Assembly: GCA_911728435.2 (NCBI GenBank)
Contig: OU452199.1
Location: forward strand, 42,171,253 to 42,235,252
Direction of reading: 5' to 3'
Origin: Apoderus coryli
Taxonomy: Eukaryota; Arthropoda; Insecta; Coleoptera; Attelabidae
Length of the DNA: 64,000 nt
Under the pieces are notes generated by a model that saw only the letters and a list, made by a program, of their open reading frames with translations, was not told the DNA's origin and made no database searches. Shown here one piece after another: positions 43,201 to 55,200 of the stretch (its first letter is position 1; each line of letters starts with the position of its first letter). A program made the position numbers and the translations under genes.

Positions 43201-46200
43201 AAAATCTACAACAGAAGACTTGCGATTTATGCTGGGTAAAACTTTAAAATAGGAAAAGCCATTTTTTGTTTTAAGTTACAGAATTCCTGAATATCATTCA
43301 ATTACTGCAGAAGAGAAATGAACCAAAGAAGTTCGAATGAAAAACATTCGTGCCGGTAGAGAAGCATTATGGGCGGTAATAAAGTACAGACAACGCAGTT
43401 TTGTTCTTAAGTTGCAGAATTTCCAAAAGCATCATCTTTGTCATCTGCTACAATGAAGAAAATCAGATGGTGTAACCAAAAAAATGATCCTAATCACGAT
43501 TTGTGCGGTAAATCTTTAAAATACGAAAAGACCCGGTATTTTTTTCAGTTACAGATTACAAAGTTCTGCAATGAAAATTTCCTGCTGAATATCTACTCCT
43601 TCGCCAAAAGACTTATGATTTGTGCGCGGTAAAATTTACAGAATTTTCAAAAGCATCATTTTATCATAGGCTGTAATGAAGAAACCAAATGGTGTAGCCA
43701 AAAAAATAATCTGAATCACGATTTGTGCGGTAAATCTTGAAAATACGAAAAACCCGGTATTTGTTTTCAGTTACAGATTACAATGTCCTGCAATGAAAAT
43801 GTTCGACAAAAAGAAAAGTCCAAGCCAGATGATGTTCCTGAAATTTCAATCAGATATGTGCCGTAAATCTCTAAAATACGAACGACGCGAAATTTATTTT
43901 CACTTACGGTTTAAAAGGTCACGCAATTCTGCTGAAAATCTACAACAGAAAACTTGCGATTTGTGCTGGGTAAAACCTTAAAATAGGAAAAGCCATTTTT
44001 TGTTTTAAGTTACAGAATTCCTGAATATTATTCAATTACTGCAGAAGAGAAAGGAACCAAAGAAGTTTGAAAAAAGAAAAAACATTCGTTGCCGCTAGAT
44101 AAGCATTGTGGGCGGTAATAATTAAGTACAGACAACGCAGTTTTGTTTTTAAGTTGCAGAATTTCCAAAAGCATCATCCAAAAAAATGATCCTAATCACG
44201 ATTTGTGCGGTAAATCTTTAAAATACGAAAAGACCCGTTATTTGTTTCAGTTACAGATTACAAAGTTCCGCAATGAAAATGTCCTGCTCAATATCTACTC
44301 CTTCACCAAAAGACTTATGATTTGTGCGCGGTAAAATTTACAGAAAAGCATCATTTTATCATAGGCTGCAATGAAGAAAACCAAATGGTGTAGCCAAAAA
44401 AATTATCTGAATCACGATTTGTGCGGTAAAATACAAAAAATGCGGTATTTTGTTTTCAGTTACAGATTACAATCTTGCAATAGACTCCTACAAAAAAGAA
44501 CTCTGGTTTCTAAAATCACCATCTACATTTTATAGCAGTGAAGAAAGTGAAACAAAAATGCTGTTCCCGAAAATTAATCAAGTCAAGATTTAAACGGTAA
44601 ATTTTTAAAATGCGAAACCCCCGGTATTTGTTTTCAGTTACAGATTAAGTCCTGCAATTCAAATTTCCTACAAAAAGTAAACAGTGTAGAAAAATTATTA
44701 CATCACCAGAAAACTTACGATTTGTGCGCTGTAAAACCTTAAATATGGAAAGCCATTATCTAGCATTTGCTACTATGACGAAAATTAAGCCAGATGAAAA
44801 ATAATCCCCAGTCAAGATTTGTGCGGTAAATCTATAAATTACGAACATCTGCTACAGAAGACTTCCGATTTGTGCGCGGTAAAAGCTTTAAAATACGGAA
44901 AACCATTTTTGATTTAAGTTACAGAATTCCTGAGAATCACTCAATTGCTGCAAAGAAGCATTGTGGGCGGTAATAAAATTCAGACAAAATGCCTTTTACA
45001 AGTTACAGACTTTCCTAAACTACCATCTATCATTTGCTACTATGACGAAACGAAATGAAAATGAAACCAGATGATGTTCCTGAAAAATAATCCCGAGTCA
45101 AGATTTGTGCGGTAAATCTATAAATTAAGAACAACGCGATATTTGCTTTCAGTTTCAGATTTTAAGTTCGTCAATTAAAATGTCCTACAAAAAAGAAATC
45201 TACTGAACATCTGCTACAGAAGACTTACAATTTGTGCTCGGTAAAAACTTAGAAATACGGAAAACCATTTTTGTTTTAAGTTACAGAATTCTTGAGAAGC
45301 ACTCAATTGTTGCAAAGAAGCTTGTGGGCGGTACTAATAAAGTTCAGACAAAATGCCTTTTACAAGTTACAGACTTTTCTAAATTACCATCTACTATGGG
45401 CTACTATACCGAAAATGAAACCAGATGATGCTGAAAAATAATCCGGTTCAAGATTTACCGCTCAAAAGCGGTAAATCTGTAAAACACGAACAACGCGATA
45501 TTTGCTTTCAGTTTCAGATTCCAAGTTCGGCAATTACAATGCTCTACAAAAAGGAAATCTACTGAACATCTGTTACAGAAGACTTACGATTTGTGCGCGA
45601 TAAAATCTTTGAAATACGGAAAACCATTTTTGTTTTAAGTTGCAGAATTCCCGAGAATCACTCAATTGCTACAAAGAAGCATTGTGGGCGGTAATAATAA
45701 AATTCAGACAAAATGGCTTTTACATATTACAGATTTTCCTAAATTACTATCTAACATTGGCTACTATACCGGAAATGATACCAGATGTTGTTCCTGAAAA
45801 GTAATCTGGGTCAAGATTTGAGCGGTAAATGTGTAAAATACGAACAACGCGATATTTGCTTTCAGTTTCAGATTCCAAGTTCGGCAATTAAAATGTCCTA
45901 CAAAAATGAAATCTACTGAACATCTGCTACAGAAGACTTACGATTTGTGCGCGGTAAAAGCTTTAAAATACGGAAAACCATGTTTGTTTTAAGTTACAGA
46001 ATTCCTGAGAATCACTCAATTGCTGCAAAGAAGCATTGTGGGCGGTAATAATAAAATTCAGACAAAATGGCTTTTACATATTACAGACTTTCCTAAATTA
46101 CTATCTAACATTGGCTACTATACCGGAAATGATACCAGATGTTGTTCCTGAAAAGTAATCTGGGTCAAGATTTGAGCGGTAAATGTGTAAAATACGAACA

Positions 46201-49200
46201 ACGCGATATTTGCTTTCAGTTTCAGATTCCAAGTTCGGCAATTAAAATGTCCTACAAAAATGAAATCTACTGAACATCTGCTACAGAAGACTTACGATTT
46301 GTGCGCGGTAAAAGCTTTAAAATACGGAAAACCATGTTTGTTTTAAGTTACAGAATTCCTGAGAATCACTCAATTGCTGCAAAGAAGCATTGTGGGCGGT
46401 AATAATAAAATTCAGACAAAATGGCTTTTACATATTACAGACTTTCCTAAATTACTATCTAACATTGGCTACTATACCGGAAATGATACCAGATGTTGTT
46501 CCTGAAAAGTAATCTGGGTCAAGATTTGAGCGGTAAATCTGTAAAATACGAACAACGCGATATTTGCTTTCAGTTTCAGAGTCCAAGTTCGGCAATTAAA
46601 ATGTTCTACAAAGAAGAAATCTACTGACCATCTGCTACAGAAGGCTTACGATTTGTGCGCGGTAAAAACTTAGAAATACGGAAAACCATTTTTGTTTTAA
46701 GTTACAGAATTCCTGAGAATCACTCAATTGCTGCAAAGAAGCATTGTGGGCGGTAATAATAAAATTCAGACAAAATGCCTTTTACAAGTTACAGACTTTC
46801 CTAAATTACCATCTAGTATTGGCTACTATATCGAAAATGAAACCAGATGATGGTGAAAAATAATCCGGGTCAAGATTTGAGCGGTATATGTGTAAATTAC
46901 GAACAACGCGATATTTGCTTTCAGTTACAGATTACAAACTCCTGCAATTAAAATGTGGTACAAAAAGAGATCTACTGAACATCTGCTACAGAAGACTTAC
47001 GATTTGTGCGCGGTAAAAGCTTTAAAATACGGAAAACCATGTTTGTTTTAAGTTACAGAATTCCTGAGAATCACTCAATTGCTGCAAAGAAGCATTGTGG
47101 GCGGTAATAATAAAATTCAGACAAAATGCGTTTTACAAGTTAGAGACTTTCCTAAATTAATATCTAACATTGGCTAATATACCGAAAATGCTATCAGATG
47201 TTGTTCCTGAAAAGTAATCTGGGTCAAGATTTGAGCGGTAAATCTGTAAAATACGAACAACGCGAGATTTGCTTTCAGTTTCAGATTCCAAGTTGGGCAA
47301 TTAAAATGTCCTACAAAAAAGAAATCTACTGAACATCTGCTACAGAAGACTTACTATTTGTGCGCGATAAAAACTTTAAAATACGGAAAACCATTTTTGT
47401 TTTAAGTTATAGAATTTCTGAGGATCATTCAATAGCTGCAAAGCAGAATGGAACTGAAGCCTGATGAAAAATTCGTGGCCGCTACAGAAGCATTGTGGGC
47501 GGTAATAATATTAAAATACAGACAACGCAGTTTTGTTTTTAAGTTGCGGAATTTCCAAAAGCATAATTTCATCATTTGCTGCAACGAAGAAAATGCAACC
47601 AAATGGTGTTACCAACAAATAATCGGAATCAAGATTTGTGCGGTAAATCTTTAAAATATGAAAAACCCGGAATTTTGTTTTCAGTTGCAGATTAACAAAT
47701 TCCTGCAATGAAGTCTTACAAGATAGACCTCTACAGAAAATCTACTACATCGCAGGGAAACTGAGATTTGTGCACGGTAAAAACTATAAAATACGGAAAG
47801 GCAGTTTTGTTTTAAGTTACAGAATTTCCCAAAGTTGCATATACATTTACACCGCAGTGATGAAAGTGAAACCAAATGATGTACTTCTCATCTAGCATTT
47901 GCTACTATGACGAAAATGAAACCAGATGATGTTCCTGAAAAATAATCCCGAGTCAAGATTTCTGCGGTAAATCTATAAATTACGAACAACGCGATATTTG
48001 CTTTCAGTTTCAGATTCCAAGTTCCGCAATTAAAATGTCCTACAAAAAAGAAATCTACTGAACATCTGCTACAGAAGGCTTACGATTTGTGCGCGGTAAA
48101 AGCTTTAAAATACGGAAAACCATGTTTGTTTTAAGTTACAGAATTCCTGAGAATCAATCAATTGCTGCAAAGAAGCATTGTGGGCGGTAATAATAAAATT
48201 CAGACAAAATGCCTTTTACAAGTTCCAGACTTTCCTAAATTACCATAAATATAGTATTGGCACTATACCGAAAATTAAACCAGATGATGCTGAAAAATAA
48301 TCCGGGTCAAGATTTGAGCGGTAAATCTGTAAATTACGAACAACGCGATATTTGCTTTCAGTTTCAGATTCCAAGTTCGCCTATTAAAATGTCTTATAAA
48401 AAAGGAAACTACTGAACATTTGCTACAGAAGACTTACTATTTGTGCGCGGTAAAAACTTTAAAATGCGGAAAACCATTTTTGTTTTAAGTTATAGAATTT
48501 CTGAGGATCAATTGCTGCAAAGTATAATGGAGCTGAAGCTTGTAGAAAAATTCGTTGCCGCTACAGAAGCATTGTGCGCGGTAATAATATTAAAATACAG
48601 ACAACGCAGTTTGTTTTTCAGTTGCAGAATTTTCAAACGCACAATTTCATCATTTGCTGCAATGAAGAAAATGCAACCAAATAGTGTTACCAACAAATAG
48701 TTTGAATCAAGATTTCTGCGGTAAATCTTTAAAATATGAAAAACCCGGAATTTTGTTTTCAGTTGCAGATTAACAAATTCCTTCAATGGAGTCTTACAAC
48801 ATAGAACTCTACAGAAAATCTACTACATCGCAGGGAAACTCAGATTTGTGCACGGTAAAAACTATAAAATACGGAAAGGCAGTTTTGTTTTAAGTTACAG
48901 AATTTCCCAAAGTTGCATATACATTTACACCGCAGTGATGAAAGTGAAACCAAATGATGTTCCTCTCATCTAGCATTTGCTACTATAACGAAAATGAAGA
49001 CAGATGATGTTCCTGAAAATAGTCCTAAATGGCGCGGTAAAATTTTAAAATACGAAAAACCCGGTATTTGTTTTCAGTTACAGATTACAAAGTCCTTCAT
49101 TTAAAATGCCCTACAAAAAGAAAACAATGTAGAAAAGCTACTACATCATCAGAAGACTTCCGATTTGTGCGCGGTAAAACCTTAAATATGGAAAGCAATT

Positions 49201-49620
49201 TTTTAGTTTAAGTTACAGACTTTTCTGAAGTACCATCTAGCACTTGCTACTATGACGAAAATGAATCCAGATGTGTTCCTGAGAAATAATCAAAGTCAAG
49301 ATTTGAGCGGTAAATTTTTAAAAAACGAACAACGCGATATTTGCTTTCAGTTACAGATTACAAGGTCCTCCATTAAAAAAGGTCCTACAAAAAATATATC
49401 AACTCAACATCTGCTACAGAAAATCTCTAAAATAAGAACGACGCGAAATTTCACTTACGGTTTAAAGGTCACGTGATTCTGCTGAAAATATACAACAGAA
49501 GACTTGCGATTTGGGCACGGTAAAAACTTTAAAATACGGAAAGCCATTTTTGTTTTAAGTTATAGAATTCCTGAGAATCACTCAATTGCTGTAGGGAAAA
49601 AAGGATCTAAGGAAGCCCGA
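40281..49620 (+). repeat. array regime 4: ~135-nt exon-spacer cassettes, ~65-70 copies
   Basis: Blocks of about 55-95 nt ending GATTTGTGCG or ATTGTGGGCG alternate with spacers of about 45-48 nt that share one consensus: GTAAA, then TTTAAAATACGRAAA, then TTTTGTTTTAAGTTACAG or TTTTCAGTTACAG. Measured examples are 41,099-41,145 (47 nt) and 47,643-47,690 (48 nt). Higher-order copying is clear: 41,998-42,740 and 42,731-43,470 are nearly identical (733-bp shift), and 45,825, 46,179 and 46,533 start 354-bp units. Single cassettes can be open from acceptor to donor (one at ~57,360 reads DYKVLQLKCPTKRKQC then RKATTSSEDFQFVHG), but different copies are open in different frames. Most have stops. Confidence 0.82.
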
Positions 49621-49689
49621 AGAAAAATTCGATGATCAGGATGGTTTTAAAAAGACAACTGCGAAGAGACCATTCGGGCGAACCATTCC

Positions 49690-52600
49690 AGTGCAACATT
49701 TCAGTTAGTTTCCACGTTGACGAAGAAGGTGCTACGATGTTCCAAGACGACGTGCGTATACTTCGGCGGGTTCCATGGCGACGATCAGGATGGTGTTACG
49801 AAGACAACTGCCAAGAGTCAATTCGGGCCAACGATTCCAGTGCAACATTTCAGTATGTTTCCAGGTTGACGAAGAAGAAGATGCTACAGTGATGTTCCAA
49901 GACGACGGGCGTATACCTCGGCGGGTTCCATGGCGACGATCAGGATGGTGTTAAGAAGACAACTGCCAAGAGTCAATTCGGGCCAACGATTCCAGTGCAA
50001 CATTTCAGTATGTTTCCAGGTTGACGAAGAAGAAGATGCTACAGTGATGTTCCAAGACCACGGGCGTAAACTTTGGCGGGTTCCAGGGCGACGATCAGGA
50101 TGGTGTTAAGAAGACAACTACCAAGAGTGAATTCGGGCCAACGATTCCAGTGCAACATTTCAGTATGTTTCCAGGTTGACGAAGAAGAAGATGCTACGGT
50201 GATGTTCCAAGACGACGGGCGTATACTTCGGCGGGTTCCATGGCGACGATCAGGATGGTGTTACGAAGACAACTGCCAAGAGTCAATTCGGGCCAACGAT
50301 TCCAGTGCAACATTTCAGTATGTTTCCAGGTTGACGAAGAAGAAGATGCTACGGTGATGTTCCAAGACGACGGGCGTATACTTCGGCGGGTTCCATGGCG
50401 ACGATCAGGATGGTGTTACGAAGACAACTGCCAAGAGTCAATTCGGGCCAACGATTCCAGTGCAACATTTCAGTATGTTTCCAGGTTGACGAAGAAGAAG
50501 ATGCTACGGTGATGTTCCAAGACGACGGGCGTATACTTCGGCGGGTTCCATGGCGACGATCAGGATGGTGTTAAGAAGACAACTGCCACGAGTCAATTCG
50601 GGCCAACGATTCCAGTGCAACATTTCAGTATGTTTCCAGGTTGACGAAGAAGAAGATGCTACGGTGATGTTCCAAGACGACGGGCGTATACTTCGGCGGG
50701 TTCCATGGCGACGATCAGGATGGTGTTACGAAGACAACTGCCAAGAGTCAATTCGGGCCAACGATTCCAGTGCAACATTTCAGTATGTTTCCAGGTTGAC
50801 GAAGAAGAAGATGCTACAGTGATGTTCCAAGACGACGGGCGTATACCTCGGCGGGTTCCATGGCGACGATCAGGATAGTGTTAAGAAGACAACTGCCAAG
50901 AGTCAATTCGGGCCAACGATTCCAGTGCAACATTTCAGTATGTTTCCAGGTTGACGAAGAAGATGCTACGGTGATGTTCCAAGACGACGGGCGTATACTT
51001 CGGCGGGTTCCATGGCGACGATCAGGATGGTGTTACGAAGACAACTGCCAAGAGTCAATTCGGGCCAACGATTCCAGTGCAACATTTCAGTATGTTTCCA
51101 GGTTGACGAAGAAGAAGATGCTACGGTGATGTTCCAAGACGACGGGCGTATACTTCGGCGGGTTCCATGGCGACGATCAGGATGGTTGGTGTTAAGAAGA
51201 CAACTGCCAAGAGTCAATTCGGGCCAACGATTCCAGTGCAACATTTCAGTATGTTTCCAGGTTGATGAAGAAGATGCTACGGTGATGTTCCAAGACGACG
51301 GGCGTATACTTCGGCGGGTTCCATGGCGACGATCAGGATGGTGTTACGAAGACAACTGCCAAGAGTCAATTCGGGCCAACGATTCCAGTGCAACATTTCA
51401 GTATGTTTCCAGGTTGACGAAGAAGAAGATGCTACAGTGATGTTCCAAGACGACGGGCGTATACCTCGGCGGGTTCCATGGCGACGATCAGGATAGTGTT
51501 AAGAAGACAACTGCCAAGAGTCAATTCGGGCCAACGATTCCAGTGCAACATTTCAGTATGTTTCCAGGTTGACGAAGAAGAAGATGCTACGGTGATGTTC
51601 CAAGACGACGGGCGTATACTTCGGCGGGTTCCATGGCGACGATCAGGATGGTGTTACGAAGACAACTGCCAAGAGTCAATTCGGGCCAACGATTCCAGTG
51701 CAACATTTCAGTATGTTTCCAGGTTGACGAAGAAGAAGATGCTACAGTGATGTTCCAAGACGACGGGCGTATACCTCGGCGGGTTCCATGGCGACGATCA
51801 GGATAGTGTTAAGAAGACAACTGCCAAGAGTCAATTCGGGCCAACGATTCCAGTGCAACATTTCAGTATGTTTCCAGGTTGACGAAGAAGAAGATGCTAC
51901 AGTGATGTTCCAAGACGACGGGCGTATACCTCGGCGGGTTCCATGGCGACGATCAGGATGGTGTTACGAAGACAACTGCCAAGAGTCAATTCGGGCCAAC
52001 GATTCCAGTGCAACATTTCAGTATGTTTCCAGGTTGACGAAGAAGAAGATGCTACAGTGATGTTCCAAGACGACGGGCGTATACCTCGGCGGGTTCCATG
52101 GCGACGATCAGGATAGTGTTAAGAAGACAACTGCCACGAGTCAATTCGGGCCAACGATTCCAGTGCAACATTTCAGTATGTTTCCAGGTTGACGAAGAAG
52201 AAGATGCTACAGTGATGTTCCAAGACCACGGGCGTAAACTTCGGCGGGTTCCAGGGCGACGATCAGGATGGTGTTAAGAAGACAACTACCAAGAGTGAAT
52301 TCGGGCCAACGATTCCAGTGCAACATTTCAGTATGTTTCCAGGTTGACGAAGAAGAAGATGCTACGGTGATGTTCCAAGACGACGGGCGTATACTTCGGC
52401 GGGTTCCATGGCGACGATCAGGATGGTGTTACGAAGACAACTGCCAAGAGTCAATTCGGGCCAACGATTTCAGTGCAACATTTCAGTATGTTTCCAGGTT
52501 GACGAAGAAGAAGATGCTACAGTGATGTTCCAAGACGACGGGCGTATACCTCGGCGGGTTCCATGGCGACGATCAGGATAGTGTTAAGAAGACAACTGCC

Positions 52601-55200
52601 AAGAGTCAATTCGGGCCAACGATTCCAGTGCAACATTTCAGTATGTTTCCAGGTTGACGAAGAAGAAGATGCTACGGTGATGTTCCAAGACGACGGGCGT
52701 ATACTTCGGCGGGTTCCATGGCGACGATCAGGATGGTGTTACGAAGACAACTGCCAAGAGTCAATTCGGGCCAACGATTCCAGTGCAACATTTCAGTATG
52801 TTTCCAGGTTGACGAAGAAGAAGATGCTACAGTGATGTTCCAAGACGACGGGCGTATACTTCGGCGGGTTCCATGGCGACGATCAGGATAGTGTTAAGAA
52901 GACAACTGCCAAGAGTCAATTCGGGCCAACGATTCCAGTGCAACATTTCAGTATGTTTCCAGGTTGACGAAGAAGAAGATGCTACGGTGATGTTCCAAGA
53001 CGACGGGCGTATACTTCGGCGGGTTCCATGGCGACGATCAGGATGGTGTTACGAAGACAACTGCCAAGAGTCAATTCGGGCCAACGATTCCAGTGCAACA
53101 TTTCAGTATGTTTCCAGGTTGACGAAGAAGAAGATGCTACAGTGATGTTCCAAGACGACGGGCGTATACCTCGGCGGGTTCCATGGCGACGATCAGGATA
53201 GTGTTAAGAAGACAACTGCCAAGAGTCAATTCGGGCCAACGATTCCAGTGCAACATTTCAGTATGTTTCCAGGTTGACGAAGAAGAAGATGCTACAGTGA
53301 TGTTCCAAGACCACGGGCGTAAACTTCGGCGGGTTCCAGGGCGACGATCAGGATGGTGTTAAGAAGACAACTACCAAGAGTGAATTCGGGCCAACGATTC
53401 CAGTGCAACATTTCAGTATGTTTCCAGGTTGACGAAGAAGAAGATGCTACGGTGATGTTCCAAGACGACGGGCGTATACTTCGGCGGGTTCCATGGCGAC
53501 GATCAGGATGGTGTTACGAAGACAACTGCCAAGAGTCAATTCGGGCCAACGATTCCAGTGCAACATTTCAGTATGTTTCCAGGTTGACGAAGAAGAAGAT
53601 GCTACAGTGATGTTCCAAGACGACGGGCGTATACCTCGGCGGGTTCCATGGCGACGATCAGGATAGTGTTAAGAAGACAACTGCCAAGAGTCAATTCGGG
53701 CCAACGATTCCAGTGCAACATTTCAGTATGTTTCCAGGTTGACGAAGAAGAAGATGCTACGGTGATGTTGCAAGACGACGGGCGTATACTTCGGCGGGTT
53801 CCATGGCGACGATCAGGATGGTGTTACGAAGACAACTGCCAAGAGTCAATTCGGGCCAACGATTCCAGTGCAACATTTCAGTATGTTTCCAGGTTGACGA
53901 AGAAGAAGATGCTACAGTGATGTTCCAAGACGACGGGCGTATACCTCGGCGGGTTCCATGGCGACGATCAGGATAGTGTTAAGAAGACAACTGCCAAGAG
54001 TCAATTCGGGCCAACGATTCCAGTGCAACATTTCAGTATGTTTCCAGGTTGACGAAGAAGAAGATGCTACAGTGATGTTCCAAGACGACGGGCGTATACC
54101 TCGGCGGGTTCCATGGCGACGATCAGGATAGTGTTAAGAAGACAACTGCCAAGAGTCAATTCGGGCCAACGATTCCAGTGCAACATTTCAGTATGTTTCC
54201 AGGTTGACGAAGAAGAAGATGCTACGGTGATGTTCCAAGACGACGGGCGTATACTTCGGCGGGTTCCATGGCGACGATCAGGATGGTGTTACGAAGACAA
54301 CTGCCAAGAGTCAATTCGGGCCAACGATTCCAGTGCAACATTTCAGTATGTTTCCAGGTTGACGAAGAAGAAGATGCTACAGTGATGTTCCAAGACGACG
54401 GGCGTATACCTCGGCGGGTTCCATGGCGACGATCAGGATAGTGTTAAGAAGACAACTGCCAAGAGTCAATTCGGGCCAACGATTCCAGTGCAACATTTCA
54501 GTATGTTTCCAGGTTGACGAAGAAGAAGATGCTACAGTGATGTTCCAAGACGACGGGCGTATACTTCGGCGGGTTCCATGGCGACGATCAGGATGGTGTT
54601 ACGAAGACAACTGCCAAGAGTCAATTCGGGCCAACGATTCCAGTGCAACATTTCAGTATGTTTCCAGGTTGATGAAGAAGATGCTACGGTGATGTTCCAA
54701 GACGACGGGCGTATACTTCGGCGGGTTCCATGGCGACGATCAGGATGGTGTTACGAAGACAACTGCCAAGAGTCAATTCGGGCCAACGATTCCAGTGCAA
54801 CATTTCAGTATGTTTCCAGGTTGATGAAGAAGATGCTACGGTGATGTTCCAAGACGACGGGCGTATACTTCGGCGGGTTTCATGGCGACGATCAGGACGG
54901 TGTTAAGAAGACAACTGCCAAGACTCAATTTGGGCCAACGATTCCAGTGCAACATTTCAGTATGTTTCCAGGTTGACGAAGAAGATGCTACGGTGATGTG
55001 CCAAGACGACGGACGTGACGTATACTTCGGCGGGTTCCATGGCGACAATCAGGATGGTTTTAAGAAGACAACTGCCAAGAGTCAATTCGGGCGAAATTCC
55101 AGTGCAATATTTCACTATGTTTCCAGGTTGACGAAGAAGAACATGCTACGGTGATGTTCGAAGGCGAGGGGCGTATCCTTCGGCCGGTTCCATGGCGACG
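49690..55200 (+). repeat. array regime 5: 155-bp satellite, ~35 copies, with higher-order periods
   Basis: The unit is 155 bp, about 50% G+C with 11 CpGs. It contains TGACGAAGAAGAAGATGCTA, GTGATGTTCCAAGACGACGG, GCGTATACTTCGGCGGGTTC and AACGATTCCAGTGCAACATT in that order. Two alternating variants (GGTGTTAAGAAG with CCTCGG, GGTGTTACGAAG with CTTCGG) give a 310-bp dimer. A rarer variant, CAAGACCACGGGCGTAAAC, at about 50,052, 52,220 and 53,305 gives a 1,085-bp (seven-unit) period and a spacing near twice that. Because 155 is not a multiple of 3, a frame reads one unit, then the next in another frame, and stops after ~90 codons. The recurring 90-codon ORFs are therefore an artefact of the period. 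Confidence 0.95.

Noticed and set aside
40281..49620. Aphid bicycle-type micro-exon effector gene
   Set aside because: Many small exon-like blocks invited the comparison, but no signal peptide, no paired CYC motif with constant spacing and no continuous frame were found.
50073..55154. Series of ~90-aa ORFs (VDEEEDATVMFQDDGRILRR type)
   Set aside because: The 155-bp period shifts the frame each unit, so every ORF reads the same DNA in two frames and then stops. This repeats mechanically and is not a gene family.
49690..55200. CRISPR-like regular array
   Set aside because: The whole 155-bp unit is conserved, with no unique spacers alternating with short repeats, and the genome is eukaryotic.
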